Source: Pseudomonas bharatica CSV86
GTDB lineage: Bacteria; Pseudomonadota; Gammaproteobacteria; Pseudomonadales; Pseudomonadaceae
DNA: 64,000 nucleotides
Assembly (NCBI RefSeq): GCF_000319305.2
Contig: NZ_AMWJ02000002.1
Coordinates: forward strand, 2,611,001-2,675,000
Direction of reading: 5' to 3'
This document shows, piece by piece, positions 1-9,766 of this stretch (its first letter is position 1; each line of letters starts with the position of its first letter). The translations under genes and the position numbers were made by a program. The notes beneath the pieces were generated by a model. It had not been told where the DNA came from and did no database searches. It was given only the letters and a program-made list of their open reading frames with translations.

Positions 1-2
1 CG

Positions 3-254
3 GTCCAGGCTGCTGGCGAGTCCTGGATCCGCAACCGGCTGACTGCCGAGGCCATGCCACTGGCCGATCTGATCGATGCGCTGGGTCGCTATCGCCCCGG
101 TCATCTCGGCCTGCATCCGGAGCTGGCCAGCCTCGCGGTGATGGGCACCTTCCCCCTCGATGACACTGACCACGCCCTGCGTCTGCTGGAAGCGGCGCTG
201 CCGATCCGGGTCAAGCGCATGACCGACTGGTGGGTAACGGTCGAGCCCGCCTGA
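3..254 (+). CDS. FecR-type anti-sigma factor, C-terminal end (partial)
   Basis: Only the last 83 residues lie in the window and the 5' end is cut off. The visible part (ESWIRNRLTAEAMPLADLID, then GRYRPGHLGLHPELASLAVMG and a closing VKRMTDWWVTVEPA) has the usual form of the periplasmic C-terminal region of FecR family sensors. In iron-siderophore signalling, FecR spans the inner membrane, reads the N-terminal domain of a TonB-dependent transducer and controls an ECF sigma factor. A receptor carrying that signalling domain starts 92 bp downstream on the same strand, which supports a FecI-FecR-FecA type cell-surface signalling unit. The sigma factor would lie upstream, outside the window. Confidence 0.8.
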   Translation, partial: VQAAGESWIRNRLTAEAMPLADLIDALGRYRPGHLGLHPELASLAVMGTFPLDDTDHALRLLEAALPIRVKRMTDWWVTVEPA

Positions 255-346
255 ATTTTTTTCGCCGGGCGGTTCCCTTTTTTGCGCGTCGTCCGGTTCA
301 ACCGCAGAACCCTCTCATTGACCCCATGAACACAACAGGGACTGCC

Positions 347-2779
347 ATGTCGTCGCCCCGCTCCTGCGTATTGGCCCTCGTGCCGATGACTTTCCTCACC
401 TTCGCTCCGCTGGCCCTGCTGCCTGCCGCCGTCCAGGCCGCCCAGGCCAGCACCCGGGTGCAGACCTTCCATGTCGCGGCCGGCAGCCTGAGCGCCGTGC
501 TCAATGACTTCAGCAGCCAGGCCGGGATCTACCTGGCGGGCAGCGACAACCTTGCGGCCGGCAAGCGCAGCGCCGGGCTGGACGGTGACTACAGCGTCGA
601 ACAGGCGCTGTTGCTGTTGCTCGGTGGCTCGGGGCTGGTGGCCGTACCGCAGGGGGCCGGTGGCTACGTGCTGCAGCCAGCGCCGCAAGGTGACTCGGTG
701 CAGCTCGACGCCACCTCGATCAACGCCCAAGGCCTGGCCGACAGCTACGGCCAGGACGACAAGGGCTACCGTGCAACCCATTCAGCGACGGCGAGCAAGA
801 CCAGCACCGCCCTGGCCGATACCCCGCGTTCGGTGTCGGTGGTCACCCGCCAGCGCATGGAAGACCAGCAGTCCCAGAGCCTGACCGAAGTGCTCGGCTA
901 TGTGCCGGGCATCTTCGCCCCGCCGTTCGCGGCCGGTGACGGCGGCGCCGGCGACCTGTTCTTCATCCGTGGCTTCAACGCCACCGACTATGGCTACGGC
1001 TTGCTGCGCGACGGCCTGCGGGTGCAGGGCAACCGCTACGACACCACCAGCGAGCCTTACGGCCTTGAGCGCATCGAAGTGTTCCGCGGCCCGACCTCGA
1101 TCCTCTACGGCGAAAACGCGCCGGGTGGTGTCGTCAATATGGTCAGCAAGCGGCCCACGGCCGAGTCGCGTGGCGAGGTGCAGCTGAGCTACGGCTCCAA
1201 CGAGCGCCGCCAGTTGGGCATCGACGTGTCCGGACCGCTGACGGACAACGGCAATGTGCTGGGCCGCCTGGTGCTGCTCGGGCGCAAGTCGGGGACCCAG
1301 GTCGACCATCAGCCGGATGACCGGATCTACATCGCGCCGTCCCTGACCCTGAACTTCGATGAACAGAACGACCTGACCCTGCTGGCCACCTACCAGCGCG
1401 ACCGCACCCTTATGGAGTTGGGCTATCCGGCTGCCGGCACCCTGCTGCACAACCCCAATGGCAAGATCAGCAAGCACGCCCTGCTGGGCAATCCGGACTG
1501 GGACAACTTCGAGCGCGAAGTCTGGACCCTTGGCTACGAATTCCATCATCAGTTCAACGATGACTGGCAGTACCGGCAGAACTCGCGCTACATGCAATCG
1601 CGCATCGACCGCCAGGAAATCTGGCCGGGCAACCTGGACAATGGCGGTTTCGGCACCACCGTGACCAACACCGCCTATGACCGCTACAACAAGTCCATCG
1701 CCTACTCGCTGGACAACCAGGTCGAGGGCCACTTCGACCTCGGTGCGCTGGAGAACACCCTGCTGGTCGGTGCCAGCCTCGACCGTACCTCGTTCAACCA
1801 GGACTGGAACGCCGGCTTCGGTGGCCGGGTGAACGTGTTCGATCCGGTCTATACCGGCGACCCGGTGACGTCCACGCGGGTGCAGGACGCGCTGCTGGAA
1901 CAGACCATGTATGGCGTCTACAGCCAGATCCAGACCCGCCTGGACAACTGGGTCATGCTGCTCGGCGGGCGCTATGACCGGGTCAACAGCGAGTACCGCA
2001 ACCGTCGCGGCACCCTCAATGCGCCTGCCGATCTCGACTACTGGGACGGCCAGTTCACCTGGCAGACCGGGCTGATGTACCAGTTCGACAACGGCGTCTC
2101 GCCCTATGTCAGCTACTCCACCGCCTACAACCCGACCCAGCAGGTGTCGAGTGCGTCCGGCCCGCTGGACCCGACGCTCAGCGAGCAGTACGAAGTGGGA
2201 TTGAAGTACGAGCCCAAGGGCTGGAACACCCTGGTCAGTGCCTCGGTCTACGACCTGCGCAAAAAGGATGACTCGCTCTACGACAGTGTCACCGGCGACT
2301 ACCGCAATGTCGGACGCAGCCGGGCCAAGGGTGTGGAGCTGGAGCTGAACAGCGACATCACCGCCAACATCAACGTGACGGCGGCCTACACCTACACCGA
2401 CTCGCGGGTGACCAAGGACGTGGCGGGGTCGTTGCTGGAGGATCATCAGGTGACTGGCGTACCACGCAACCAGGCGTCGGTATGGGGGACCTACCGCTTC
2501 CTCGACGGACAGCTGAAAGGGCTGAAGCTGGGCGCGGGCGTGCGCCACTTCGACAGCACCTTCGCCTACACCAGCCCATCGCTGTACGGGAAGCTGGATA
2601 CCGGTGACGTGACCCTGGTGGATGCGACCGTCGGCTATCAGCTGAATGCGCATTGGTCGGCGGAGGTAAACGCACGCAACCTGTTCGACCAGGAGTACGT
2701 GGCCGGTTGCAACAATGCCGGGCGTTGCTACTGGGGTGAAGAGCGGACGGTACTGGGGACGGTCAGTTACAACTGGTAA
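347..2779 (+). CDS. TonB-dependent ferric-siderophore receptor/transducer (FecA/FpvA/FoxA class)
   Basis: Outer-membrane, TonB-driven receptor for a ferric siderophore, about 810 aa. The start at 347 is preferred because AGGGA stands six bases upstream; in-frame ATGs at 230 and 326 lack such a site. A signal peptide ends near AAVQAAQA. A secretin/TonB short N-terminal (STN) signalling domain follows (QTFHVAAGSLSAVLNDFSSQ to about residue 120), then the plug (TPRSVSVVTRQRMEDQ, GLERIEVFRGPTSILYGENA) and the beta-barrel. It closes with a paired-cysteine CNNAGRCYWGEER segment and a terminal Trp, as in ferrichrome/ferrioxamine-type receptors. The STN domain and the upstream FecR gene mean it probably both imports the ligand and signals its presence. 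The siderophore cannot be read from the sequence. Confidence 0.9.
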   Translation: MSSPRSCVLALVPMTFLTFAPLALLPAAVQAAQASTRVQTFHVAAGSLSAVLNDFSSQAGIYLAGSDNLAAGKRSAGLDGDYSVEQALLLLLGGSGLVAVPQGAGGYVLQPAPQGDSVQLDATSINAQGLADSYGQDDKGYRATHSATASKTSTALADTPRSVSVVTRQRMEDQQSQSLTEVLGYVPGIFAPPFAAGDGGAGDLFFIRGFNATDYGYGLLRDGLRVQGNRYDTTSEPYGLERIEVFRGPTSILYGENAPGGVVNMVSKRPTAESRGEVQLSYGSNERRQLGIDVSGPLTDNGNVLGRLVLLGRKSGTQVDHQPDDRIYIAPSLTLNFDEQNDLTLLATYQRDRTLMELGYPAAGTLLHNPNGKISKHALLGNPDWDNFEREVWTLGYEFHHQFNDDWQYRQNSRYMQSRIDRQEIWPGNLDNGGFGTTVTNTAYDRYNKSIAYSLDNQVEGHFDLGALENTLLVGASLDRTSFNQDWNAGFGGRVNVFDPVYTGDPVTSTRVQDALLEQTMYGVYSQIQTRLDNWVMLLGGRYDRVNSEYRNRRGTLNAPADLDYWDGQFTWQTGLMYQFDNGVSPYVSYSTAYNPTQQVSSASGPLDPTLSEQYEVGLKYEPKGWNTLVSASVYDLRKKDDSLYDSVTGDYRNVGRSRAKGVELELNSDITANINVTAAYTYTDSRVTKDVAGSLLEDHQVTGVPRNQASVWGTYRFLDGQLKGLKLGAGVRHFDSTFAYTSPSLYGKLDTGDVTLVDATVGYQLNAHWSAEVNARNLFDQEYVAGCNNAGRCYWGEERTVLGTVSYNW

Positions 2780-2823
2780 GAGGGTTGGGTCAGCCTGGAC
2801 ATCTGAGGTTGTCCTTGCTGGCC

Positions 2824-2910
2824 CTATCGCTGGCAAGCCAGCTCCCACAGGGTCAGCACAGGCCTTAAGACTTGTGCAGTAACTGTGGGAGCTGGCTTGC
2901 CAGCGATGAG
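2824..2910. repeat. REP pair, inverted (locus 1)
   Basis: Two copies of the 23-24 bp REP core face each other: the reverse copy at about 2824-2851 and the forward copy at about 2883-2910, with a spacer of about 31 bp. The pair lies between two convergent genes, the receptor gene and the gene ending at 2935. No terminator with a T-run was seen, so the hairpin may do that job. Confidence 0.9.
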
Positions 2911-2934
2911 GCCATCAGCCTCGAAAAGGAAATA

Positions 2935-3588
2935 TCAGGCAGGTTGCTGCTGACCCAGCTCCAACCCCACCCCAAGTTGCCGCGACAGGCAAGGCCAGCG
3001 TTTCCACGCCGCGCCGGTTTCAGGGCTGCTCAGCTTCTCGCGATAGGCTTCCACCGATTCCAGGGCGAAGCTCTCGTCGTCGAGCATGTTGTCCAGGGAG
3101 TGATGGACCACTTCATCCAGCTGGTTGGCGAATTCCTCGCCGATGAGTTGATGGGCAATCAGGTTGGCAACCGTGGTGTCCAGAGGGATCAGCGGCTGCT
3201 GGAAATGCTTGATGTACAGGTCGTTGACTTCTTCCACCAGGCGGTGCGCCAGGTAGGCTTCGTCCAGCAGGCTGTCCAGGCCGACATGCCCGGTCATGAT
3301 CTGCGGCGGGGTGATGAAATACGCTTCGGCGATTTTCAGCACCGGTTTGATCTGCGATTCGATTCCGGCTTCGCGGGCAACGGTATTGGCGGCTTCCAGC
3401 AGCTCGGGTACCTGATCGATGTAGGCGTTGACGAAACGGTTCAACGCACCCTGGGCATCCTGCTCGGGCAACTGGATCAGCGGGTGAAGGTGGGGCAATT
3501 GCACTGCAAGTTGGGATTTTAGTTGGCCGGTCTTGGCCTCGTGTTCTTGTGCTTGAGTGATCTGCTCGCGCAATGCGGCAATGTTCAT
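2935..3588 (-). CDS. conserved Pseudomonas hypothetical protein next to the cox operon (PA0104-like)
   Basis: Predicted 217-aa soluble, acidic, largely helical protein with no signal peptide, membrane segment or recognised catalytic motif. The start MNIAALREQITQAQEHEAK at 3588 is chosen over a more upstream in-frame start because GGAG precedes it at normal spacing. It is transcribed away from coxB, with a 369-bp divergent control region between them. From memory the same arrangement occurs in P. aeruginosa (PA0104 beside coxB). I do not know a function; position alone suggests shared regulation with the aa3 oxidase. Confidence 0.7.
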   Translation of the reverse strand: MNIAALREQITQAQEHEAKTGQLKSQLAVQLPHLHPLIQLPEQDAQGALNRFVNAYIDQVPELLEAANTVAREAGIESQIKPVLKIAEAYFITPPQIMTGHVGLDSLLDEAYLAHRLVEEVNDLYIKHFQQPLIPLDTTVANLIAHQLIGEEFANQLDEVVHHSLDNMLDDESFALESVEAYREKLSSPETGAAWKRWPCLSRQLGVGLELGQQQPA

Positions 3589-3957
3589 GACAACTCCAGG
3601 GACAGCCAGTGACAAAACGGAAACCACTAAATTAGTCCTATTTTGTTATCGCCTAAGACGTATTTCTCATAACGCTTATGCATTTTTGCCTGCTTGCGTT
3701 ATATCACTGTGCCATCATCCTTATAAGTCAATGTCTTACAGCATTTCGCGCTGATCGCTTAAGGCGCGCCAGTCCTTTTCCGCCGCGTCGTTGCGCGCTT
3801 TCGACCCCTGTCTATACTCCGGTTTGAATGAAGTCTGGCTGATGAGGCCCCGCCTGTAGTGCAGCGGGGGCCGCCGTCGAAGTCCGCAGTCTTGACGCCG
3901 TGCCCCCTGCCGTAGGCCCCGCCTCCGGGATAACAAGAACGATAAGGGGAACCCGCA
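3589..3957. other. 369-bp divergent intergenic region upstream of coxB
   Basis: No gene fits here. It is AT-richer than its surroundings near 3625-3735 and holds an inverted repeat CATAA-CGC-TTATG at 3668-3680. A promoter-like element (3791-3818) points toward coxB, and a good ribosome-binding site (AAGGGGAA) lies just before the coxB ATG. Confidence 0.6.
3791..3818 (+). promoter_or_regulatory. candidate sigma-S/sigma-70 promoter of the cox operon
   Basis: TTGCGC at 3791-3796, a 16-bp spacer and TATACT at 3813-3818, read with the preceding C as CTATACT, the preferred extended -10 of sigma-S. The start site would be near 3825, about 130 bp before coxB. The aa3 oxidase of P. aeruginosa is known to be RpoS-dependent and induced by starvation, which agrees with this element. 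Confidence 0.55.
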
Positions 3958-5085
3958 ATGAAGCGACATCCACACGCCTGGATGGGGCTGCTGCTGTGGT
4001 CGGCGATCGCTCCGGCGCAGGCCGCCTGGACCGTGAACATGGCCCCGGGGGCGACCGAAGTCAGCAATGCCGTGTTCGACCTGCACATGACCATCTTCTG
4101 GATCTGCGTGGTGATCGGCCTCGTGGTATTCGGTGCGATGTTCTGGTCGATGATCATCCACCGTCGTTCCACCGGCCAGCAGCCCGCGCATTTCCACGAG
4201 CACACCTGGGTGGAAATCATGTGGACCGTGGTGCCCTTCCTGATCCTGGTGGCCATGGCCATTCCGGCGACCAAAACGCTGATCGATATCTACGATGCCA
4301 GCGAATCGGACGTGGATATCCAGGTCACCGGTTACCAGTGGAAATGGCACTACAAATACCTGGGCCAGGATGTCGAGTTCTTCAGCAACCTGGCGACGCC
4401 CGCCGAGCAGATCCACGGCAAGGCGCCCAAGGACGAACACTACCTTCTCGAAGTCGATCAGCCGCTGGTGTTGCCGGTGGGTGCCAAGGTGCGCTTCCTG
4501 GTGACCGCCGCCGACGTGATCCACTCCTGGTGGGTACCGGCCTTCGCGGTCAAGCGCGACGCCATTCCCGGCTTCGTCAACGAGGCCTGGACCCGGGTCG
4601 AGAAACCCGGCATCTACCGCGGCCAATGCACCGAGCTGTGCGGCAAGGACCACGGTTTCATGCCGGTGGTGGTCGAGGTCAAGTCCAAGGAGGACTACGA
4701 CGCCTGGCTTGGCGAGCGCAAGGCCGAGGCGGCCAAGCTGAAGGAGCTGACCAGCAAGGAATGGACGCTCGAAGAGCTGGTCGAGCGCGGCGACAAGGTC
4801 TACCACACCACCTGCGTCGCCTGTCACCAGGCCGAAGGCCAGGGCCTGCCGCCGATGTTCCCGGCGCTCAAGGGCTCGAAGATCGCCACCGGCCCGAAAG
4901 AAGATCACTTGAACCTGGTGTTCCACGGCAAGCCCGGCACCGCCATGGCGGCGTTCGGCAAGCAACTCTCGGAAGTCGATCTGGCCGCCGTCGTCACCTA
5001 CGAACGCAACGCCTGGGGCAACAACAAGGGCGACATGGTCACGCCGAAAGACGTGCTGGCGATCAAGCAGGCGGAAAGCAAATGA
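3958..5085 (+). CDS. coxB: cytochrome c oxidase (aa3) subunit II, with fused cytochrome c domain
   Basis: Electron-entry subunit of the aa3 terminal oxidase, 375 aa. It has a signal peptide (about 1-22), two transmembrane helices (about 40-65 and 85-105), then a periplasmic cupredoxin domain with the CuA ligands in GQCTELCGKDHGFM (C224, C228, H232, M235). A C-terminal class I cytochrome c domain carries CVACH (C286-H290), with M330 as the likely axial ligand. This is the caa3-type layout in which subunit II has its own heme c. It is first in the operon, preceded by AAGGGGAA, and followed after 16 bp by coxA. Confidence 0.97.
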   Translation: MKRHPHAWMGLLLWSAIAPAQAAWTVNMAPGATEVSNAVFDLHMTIFWICVVIGLVVFGAMFWSMIIHRRSTGQQPAHFHEHTWVEIMWTVVPFLILVAMAIPATKTLIDIYDASESDVDIQVTGYQWKWHYKYLGQDVEFFSNLATPAEQIHGKAPKDEHYLLEVDQPLVLPVGAKVRFLVTAADVIHSWWVPAFAVKRDAIPGFVNEAWTRVEKPGIYRGQCTELCGKDHGFMPVVVEVKSKEDYDAWLGERKAEAAKLKELTSKEWTLEELVERGDKVYHTTCVACHQAEGQGLPPMFPALKGSKIATGPKEDHLNLVFHGKPGTAMAAFGKQLSEVDLAAVVTYERNAWGNNKGDMVTPKDVLAIKQAESK

Positions 5086-5101
5086 GCCGAGGAGACAGGA
5101 C

Positions 5102-6694
<1,593 letters not shown>

Positions 6695-6709
6695 AGGAGG
6701 GCCGCGGTC

Positions 6710-7279
6710 ATGAGCGAGGGCATCTCGATCAAGCGCCTGGTCAGCCGCCTGCTGATGCTGGCGGTGGTGATGTTCGCCTTCGGCTTCGCCCTGGTGCCGA
6801 TCTACGACGTGATGTGCCGGGCCTTCGGCATCAATGGCAAGACCGGCGGGCAATACCAGGGTACGCAGCAGGTGGACCCGGCGCGTTCGGTGAAGGTGCA
6901 GTTTCTCTCGACCAACGCCATCGACATGGTCTGGGACTTCTACTCCACCGCCGACCAGATCGACGTCAACCCGGGGGCGGTGAACCAGATGATCTTCGTC
7001 GCCCACAACCCTACCGACAAACCCATGACCGCCCAGGCCATCCCGAGCATTTCCCCGGCCGAGGCGGCGGCGTATTTCCACAAGACCGAATGCTTCTGCT
7101 TCAGCCAGCAGGTGTTGCAGCCGGGTGAACGCATCGAGATGCCGGTGCGGTTCATCGTTGACCGCGACCTGCCCAAGGATGTGAAACACCTGACCCTTGC
7201 CTACACGCTGTTCGATATCACCGCTCGCCAGCCGCCGGTCGCCCAGGTGACCCACCCGAACCCGCAGAGCGCCCGATAA
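6710..7279 (+). CDS. ctaG: cytochrome c oxidase assembly protein CtaG/Cox11
   Basis: Copper-delivery factor that builds the CuB centre of subunit I. It has 189 aa, with a single N-terminal membrane anchor (about 10-30) and a periplasmic immunoglobulin-like domain. The family copper motif CFCF is present (C128-F-C130-F), followed by the conserved QQVLQPGERIEMPVRFIVD stretch. It lies between coxA and coxC, with AAGGAGGG as its ribosome-binding site. All expected residues are present. Confidence 0.95.
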   Translation: MSEGISIKRLVSRLLMLAVVMFAFGFALVPIYDVMCRAFGINGKTGGQYQGTQQVDPARSVKVQFLSTNAIDMVWDFYSTADQIDVNPGAVNQMIFVAHNPTDKPMTAQAIPSISPAEAAAYFHKTECFCFSQQVLQPGERIEMPVRFIVDRDLPKDVKHLTLAYTLFDITARQPPVAQVTHPNPQSAR

Positions 7280-7291
7280 GGAGAACAATCC

Positions 7292-8176
7292 ATGGCCTCT
7301 CACGATCACTACTACGTCCCGGCGCAAAGCAAGTGGCCGATCATTGCCACCATCGGCATGTTCATCACGGTGTTCGGCCTCGCCACCTGGTTCAACGACA
7401 TGAAAGCCGGGCGCGATAGCCACGGGCCGCTGATCTTCTTCGTCGGTGCGCTGTTCCTCGCCTACATGCTGTTCGGCTGGTTCGGCGCGGTGATCAAGGA
7501 AAGCCGTGCCGGCCTGTACAGCCCGCAGATGGACCGCTCGTTCCGTTGGGGGATGTCGTGGTTCATCTTTTCCGAGGTGATGTTCTTCATCGCCTTCTTC
7601 GGCGCGCTGTTCTATGTGCGGCACATGTCGGGGCCCTGGCTTGGCGGCGAAGGGGCCAAGGGCGTGGCGCACATGCTCTGGCCGAACTTCGAGTTCACCT
7701 GGCCGCTGCTGCATACGCCGGATCCGAAGCTGTTCCCGCCGCCCAGGGAAGTGATCGATCCATGGCACCTGCCGCTGATCAACACCATCCTGCTGGTCAG
7801 CTCCAGCGTGACCATCACCATCGCCCACCATGCCCTGCGCAAGGATCATCGCGGCCCGCTGAAATTCTGGCTGGCGCTGACCGTGGTCCTGGGCATCGCC
7901 TTCCTCGTCCTGCAGGCCTACGAGTACCACGAGGCCTACACCAAGCTTGGCCTGACCCTCGGTTCCGGGATCTACGGTGCGACCTTCTTCATGCTCACGG
8001 GCTTCCACGGTGCCCACGTGACCATGGGCACCCTGATCCTGTTCGTGATGTTGATGAGAGTGTTGAGGGGCCATTTCAACCCGGACAAGCACTTCGGCTT
8101 CGAGGCGGCCAGTTGGTACTGGCACTTCGTCGATGTGGTCTGGGTGGGGCTGTTCATCTTCGTCTACGTGCTGTGA
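7292..8176 (+). CDS. coxC: cytochrome c oxidase (aa3) subunit III
   Basis: Integral inner-membrane subunit of the aa3 oxidase, 294 aa with about seven transmembrane helices. Typical subunit III features are RWGMSWFIFSEVMFFIAFFG, GFHGAHVTMGTLIL and a closing WYWHFVDVVWVGLFIFVYVL. It binds no metal and stabilises subunit I. An insertion after the second helix (HMSGPWLGGEGAKGV to about residue 150) is usual in pseudomonads. It has a good AAGGAG ribosome-binding site 12 bp after ctaG. The next gene is on the opposite strand. Confidence 0.96.
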   Translation: MASHDHYYVPAQSKWPIIATIGMFITVFGLATWFNDMKAGRDSHGPLIFFVGALFLAYMLFGWFGAVIKESRAGLYSPQMDRSFRWGMSWFIFSEVMFFIAFFGALFYVRHMSGPWLGGEGAKGVAHMLWPNFEFTWPLLHTPDPKLFPPPREVIDPWHLPLINTILLVSSSVTITIAHHALRKDHRGPLKFWLALTVVLGIAFLVLQAYEYHEAYTKLGLTLGSGIYGATFFMLTGFHGAHVTMGTLILFVMLMRVLRGHFNPDKHFGFEAASWYWHFVDVVWVGLFIFVYVL

Positions 8177-8185
8177 AGGGAGGAA

Positions 8186-8389
8186 TCACCAAGGGGCGTG
8201 CGACACCAGTTGGCCGCTGACGAAGCCCCAGGTGATCAGGCCCAGGGTCACGGCGGCCAGGCAGACACGGACGGTCAGGGCTTTGAGCAGGCGGGTGGAG
8301 TTCTCGTCGTCCTTGACCAGGAACACCAGGCCGCTGAAGAGGCTGGCGACGGTAGCCAGCAACATCACAACGATCGCGGCTTTGAGCAT
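8186..8389 (-). CDS. small twin-transmembrane protein (DUF2909 family)
   Basis: A 67-aa protein made almost wholly of two hydrophobic helices (MLKAAIVVMLLATVASLFSG and VRVCLAAVTLGLITWGFV) joined by a short charged loop, KDDENSTRLLKAL. The ATG at 8389 is preferred because GGAG lies eight bases upstream; a start at 8416 lacks one. It is on the minus strand between coxC and the SURF1 gene, both plus strand, so it is antisense-oriented inside the oxidase locus. Function is unknown; co-location suggests a link with oxidase assembly or membrane. Confidence 0.8.
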   Translation of the reverse strand: MLKAAIVVMLLATVASLFSGLVFLVKDDENSTRLLKALTVRVCLAAVTLGLITWGFVSGQLVSHAPW

Positions 8390-8448
8390 GGCGACATCTC
8401 CGGGGACGTGATGCATTCGAGTATAGCGGCAGCCTTCATGGGGGCTCG

Positions 8449-9198
8449 ATGAGCGCCTTTCGTCCCGGCCTGGTGCCGACCCTGGTGGTGCTGGCGTTGC
8501 TGCCGGTGCTGGTCGGCCTGGGGTTCTGGCAGCTCGGTCGCGCCGAGCAGAAGCGTTCGCTGCTGAATGTGTATGCAGAGCGCGAGGTCGAGGCGCCCGT
8601 GCCAGCCGGGCAATTGCTGGAGGTCCAGGCTGATCCGGCCTACCGCCGCGTCCATCTGCATGGCCATTTCGACGGCCAGCACAGCATTCTCCTCGATAGC
8701 CGCATGCGCGACGGCAAGGCCGGCGTGGAGCTGTTGCAACCTTTCCTCGATGAGTCCAGCGGGCATTGGTGGCTGGTCAATCGCGGCTGGTTGCCATGGC
8801 CGGACCGGCGGGTACCGGCGAGCTTCGACACCCCGGCACACACCCTCGACCTGACGGCCTGGGTCTACATAGCCCCGGGCGCGAGCTTCCTGCTGCGCGC
8901 CGATGCGCCTGACGGCGACTTCCCGCGTCTGCTCAACAGCGCCGAGCCGGCGCACCTGTGGCAACAACTGGCCCGCGCCGGCTACCCCCACGAACTGCGC
9001 CTGGAGCCGGGGCCGGCGAGTTACCGGGTGGACTGGCCCCTGGTGCCCCTGGGCCCGGAAAAACACCTGGGCTACGCCGTGCAATGGTTTGCCCTGGCCA
9101 CGGCCCTGATCGCGCTTTACCTCTACTTCGGTTGGCATCGACACAATAAAAAGGAGAAACCTCATGGGCGTCGCCACGGGTCCACTCGACATGTCTGA
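8449..9198 (+). CDS. SURF1 family cytochrome oxidase biogenesis protein
   Basis: 249-aa inner-membrane protein with the SURF1 topology: one helix at each end (about 8-28 and 212-230) around a periplasmic domain. Family signatures are LGFWQLGRAEQK near the N-terminus, GHFDGQHSILLDSR, and WWLVNRGWLPWP in the middle. SURF1 proteins bind heme a and help insert it into subunit I. It is the first plus-strand gene after the reversed DUF2909 gene, and its last 35 bp overlap the next gene. Confidence 0.93.
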   Translation: MSAFRPGLVPTLVVLALLPVLVGLGFWQLGRAEQKRSLLNVYAEREVEAPVPAGQLLEVQADPAYRRVHLHGHFDGQHSILLDSRMRDGKAGVELLQPFLDESSGHWWLVNRGWLPWPDRRVPASFDTPAHTLDLTAWVYIAPGASFLLRADAPDGDFPRLLNSAEPAHLWQQLARAGYPHELRLEPGPASYRVDWPLVPLGPEKHLGYAVQWFALATALIALYLYFGWHRHNKKEKPHGRRHGSTRHV

Positions 9199-9757
9199 GG
9201 GCAGGCCACCAAGGAATCGTGCCAGGGGCCGCCTGCAACTGATCCTGATCCTGCTGGTGGTGATCGGGCCGATGATACTCGCCACCGGCATGTACAAATT
9301 GCAGTTCTGGGTGCCGGAGGGGCGCAGTTATCACGGCGAGATGATCGGTAACGGCCTGGGGCTGGCCGACCTAGGCGTGCAGGCTCCGGCCGAGCGCTGG
9401 CAACTGCTGGTCAGCGCGCCGAAGGACTGCAATGTCGATTGCCAGCAACTGGTCTACCTGGCCCGGCAAATCAACATCGGCCTGGGCCGCGATGCCAGCC
9501 GCGCCGGTCATGCCCTGGCCAGCGGCGAGCCGGTGAGCGGCGCCTACCTGTCCAGGCTGGAGAGCGAGTACCCGCAGCTCCAGCGCTATCCGCTGGATGC
9601 CACTCGCTATGGCGCGATCGCGCCGAACCGTAGCGAGGCGCAACTGTGGATCGTCGATCCCCACGGCAACCTGGTGCTGCGTTACGACGCGAAGGTCAAG
9701 GGCAAGGATGTGCTCAACGACCTGCGCCACCTGCTCAAACTGTCCAATATCGGCTAG
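9164..9757 (+). CDS. membrane-anchored cox-cluster protein, SCO/thioredoxin-like (PA0111-like)
   Basis: 197 aa: one N-terminal transmembrane helix (about 25-45) and a periplasmic domain that ends with DPHGNLVLRYDAKVKGKDVL, which resembles the last strands of SCO/thioredoxin folds. It contains KDCNVDCQQLVYLARQ, so a C-x3-C pair sits where redox or copper-binding cysteines occur in SCO proteins. AAGGAGAAA precedes the ATG, inside the end of the SURF1 gene, so the two are probably translationally coupled. The exact role is unproven; an oxidase copper or redox assembly factor is the best inference. Confidence 0.75.
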   Translation: MGVATGPLDMSEGRPPRNRARGRLQLILILLVVIGPMILATGMYKLQFWVPEGRSYHGEMIGNGLGLADLGVQAPAERWQLLVSAPKDCNVDCQQLVYLARQINIGLGRDASRAGHALASGEPVSGAYLSRLESEYPQLQRYPLDATRYGAIAPNRSEAQLWIVDPHGNLVLRYDAKVKGKDVLNDLRHLLKLSNIG

Positions 9758-9766
9758 GAGCCCGCC

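Noticed and set aside
782..2848. A 688-codon minus-strand frame across the siderophore receptor
   Set aside because: It is the shadow of the receptor gene and ends inside the REP region; no domain is recognisable.
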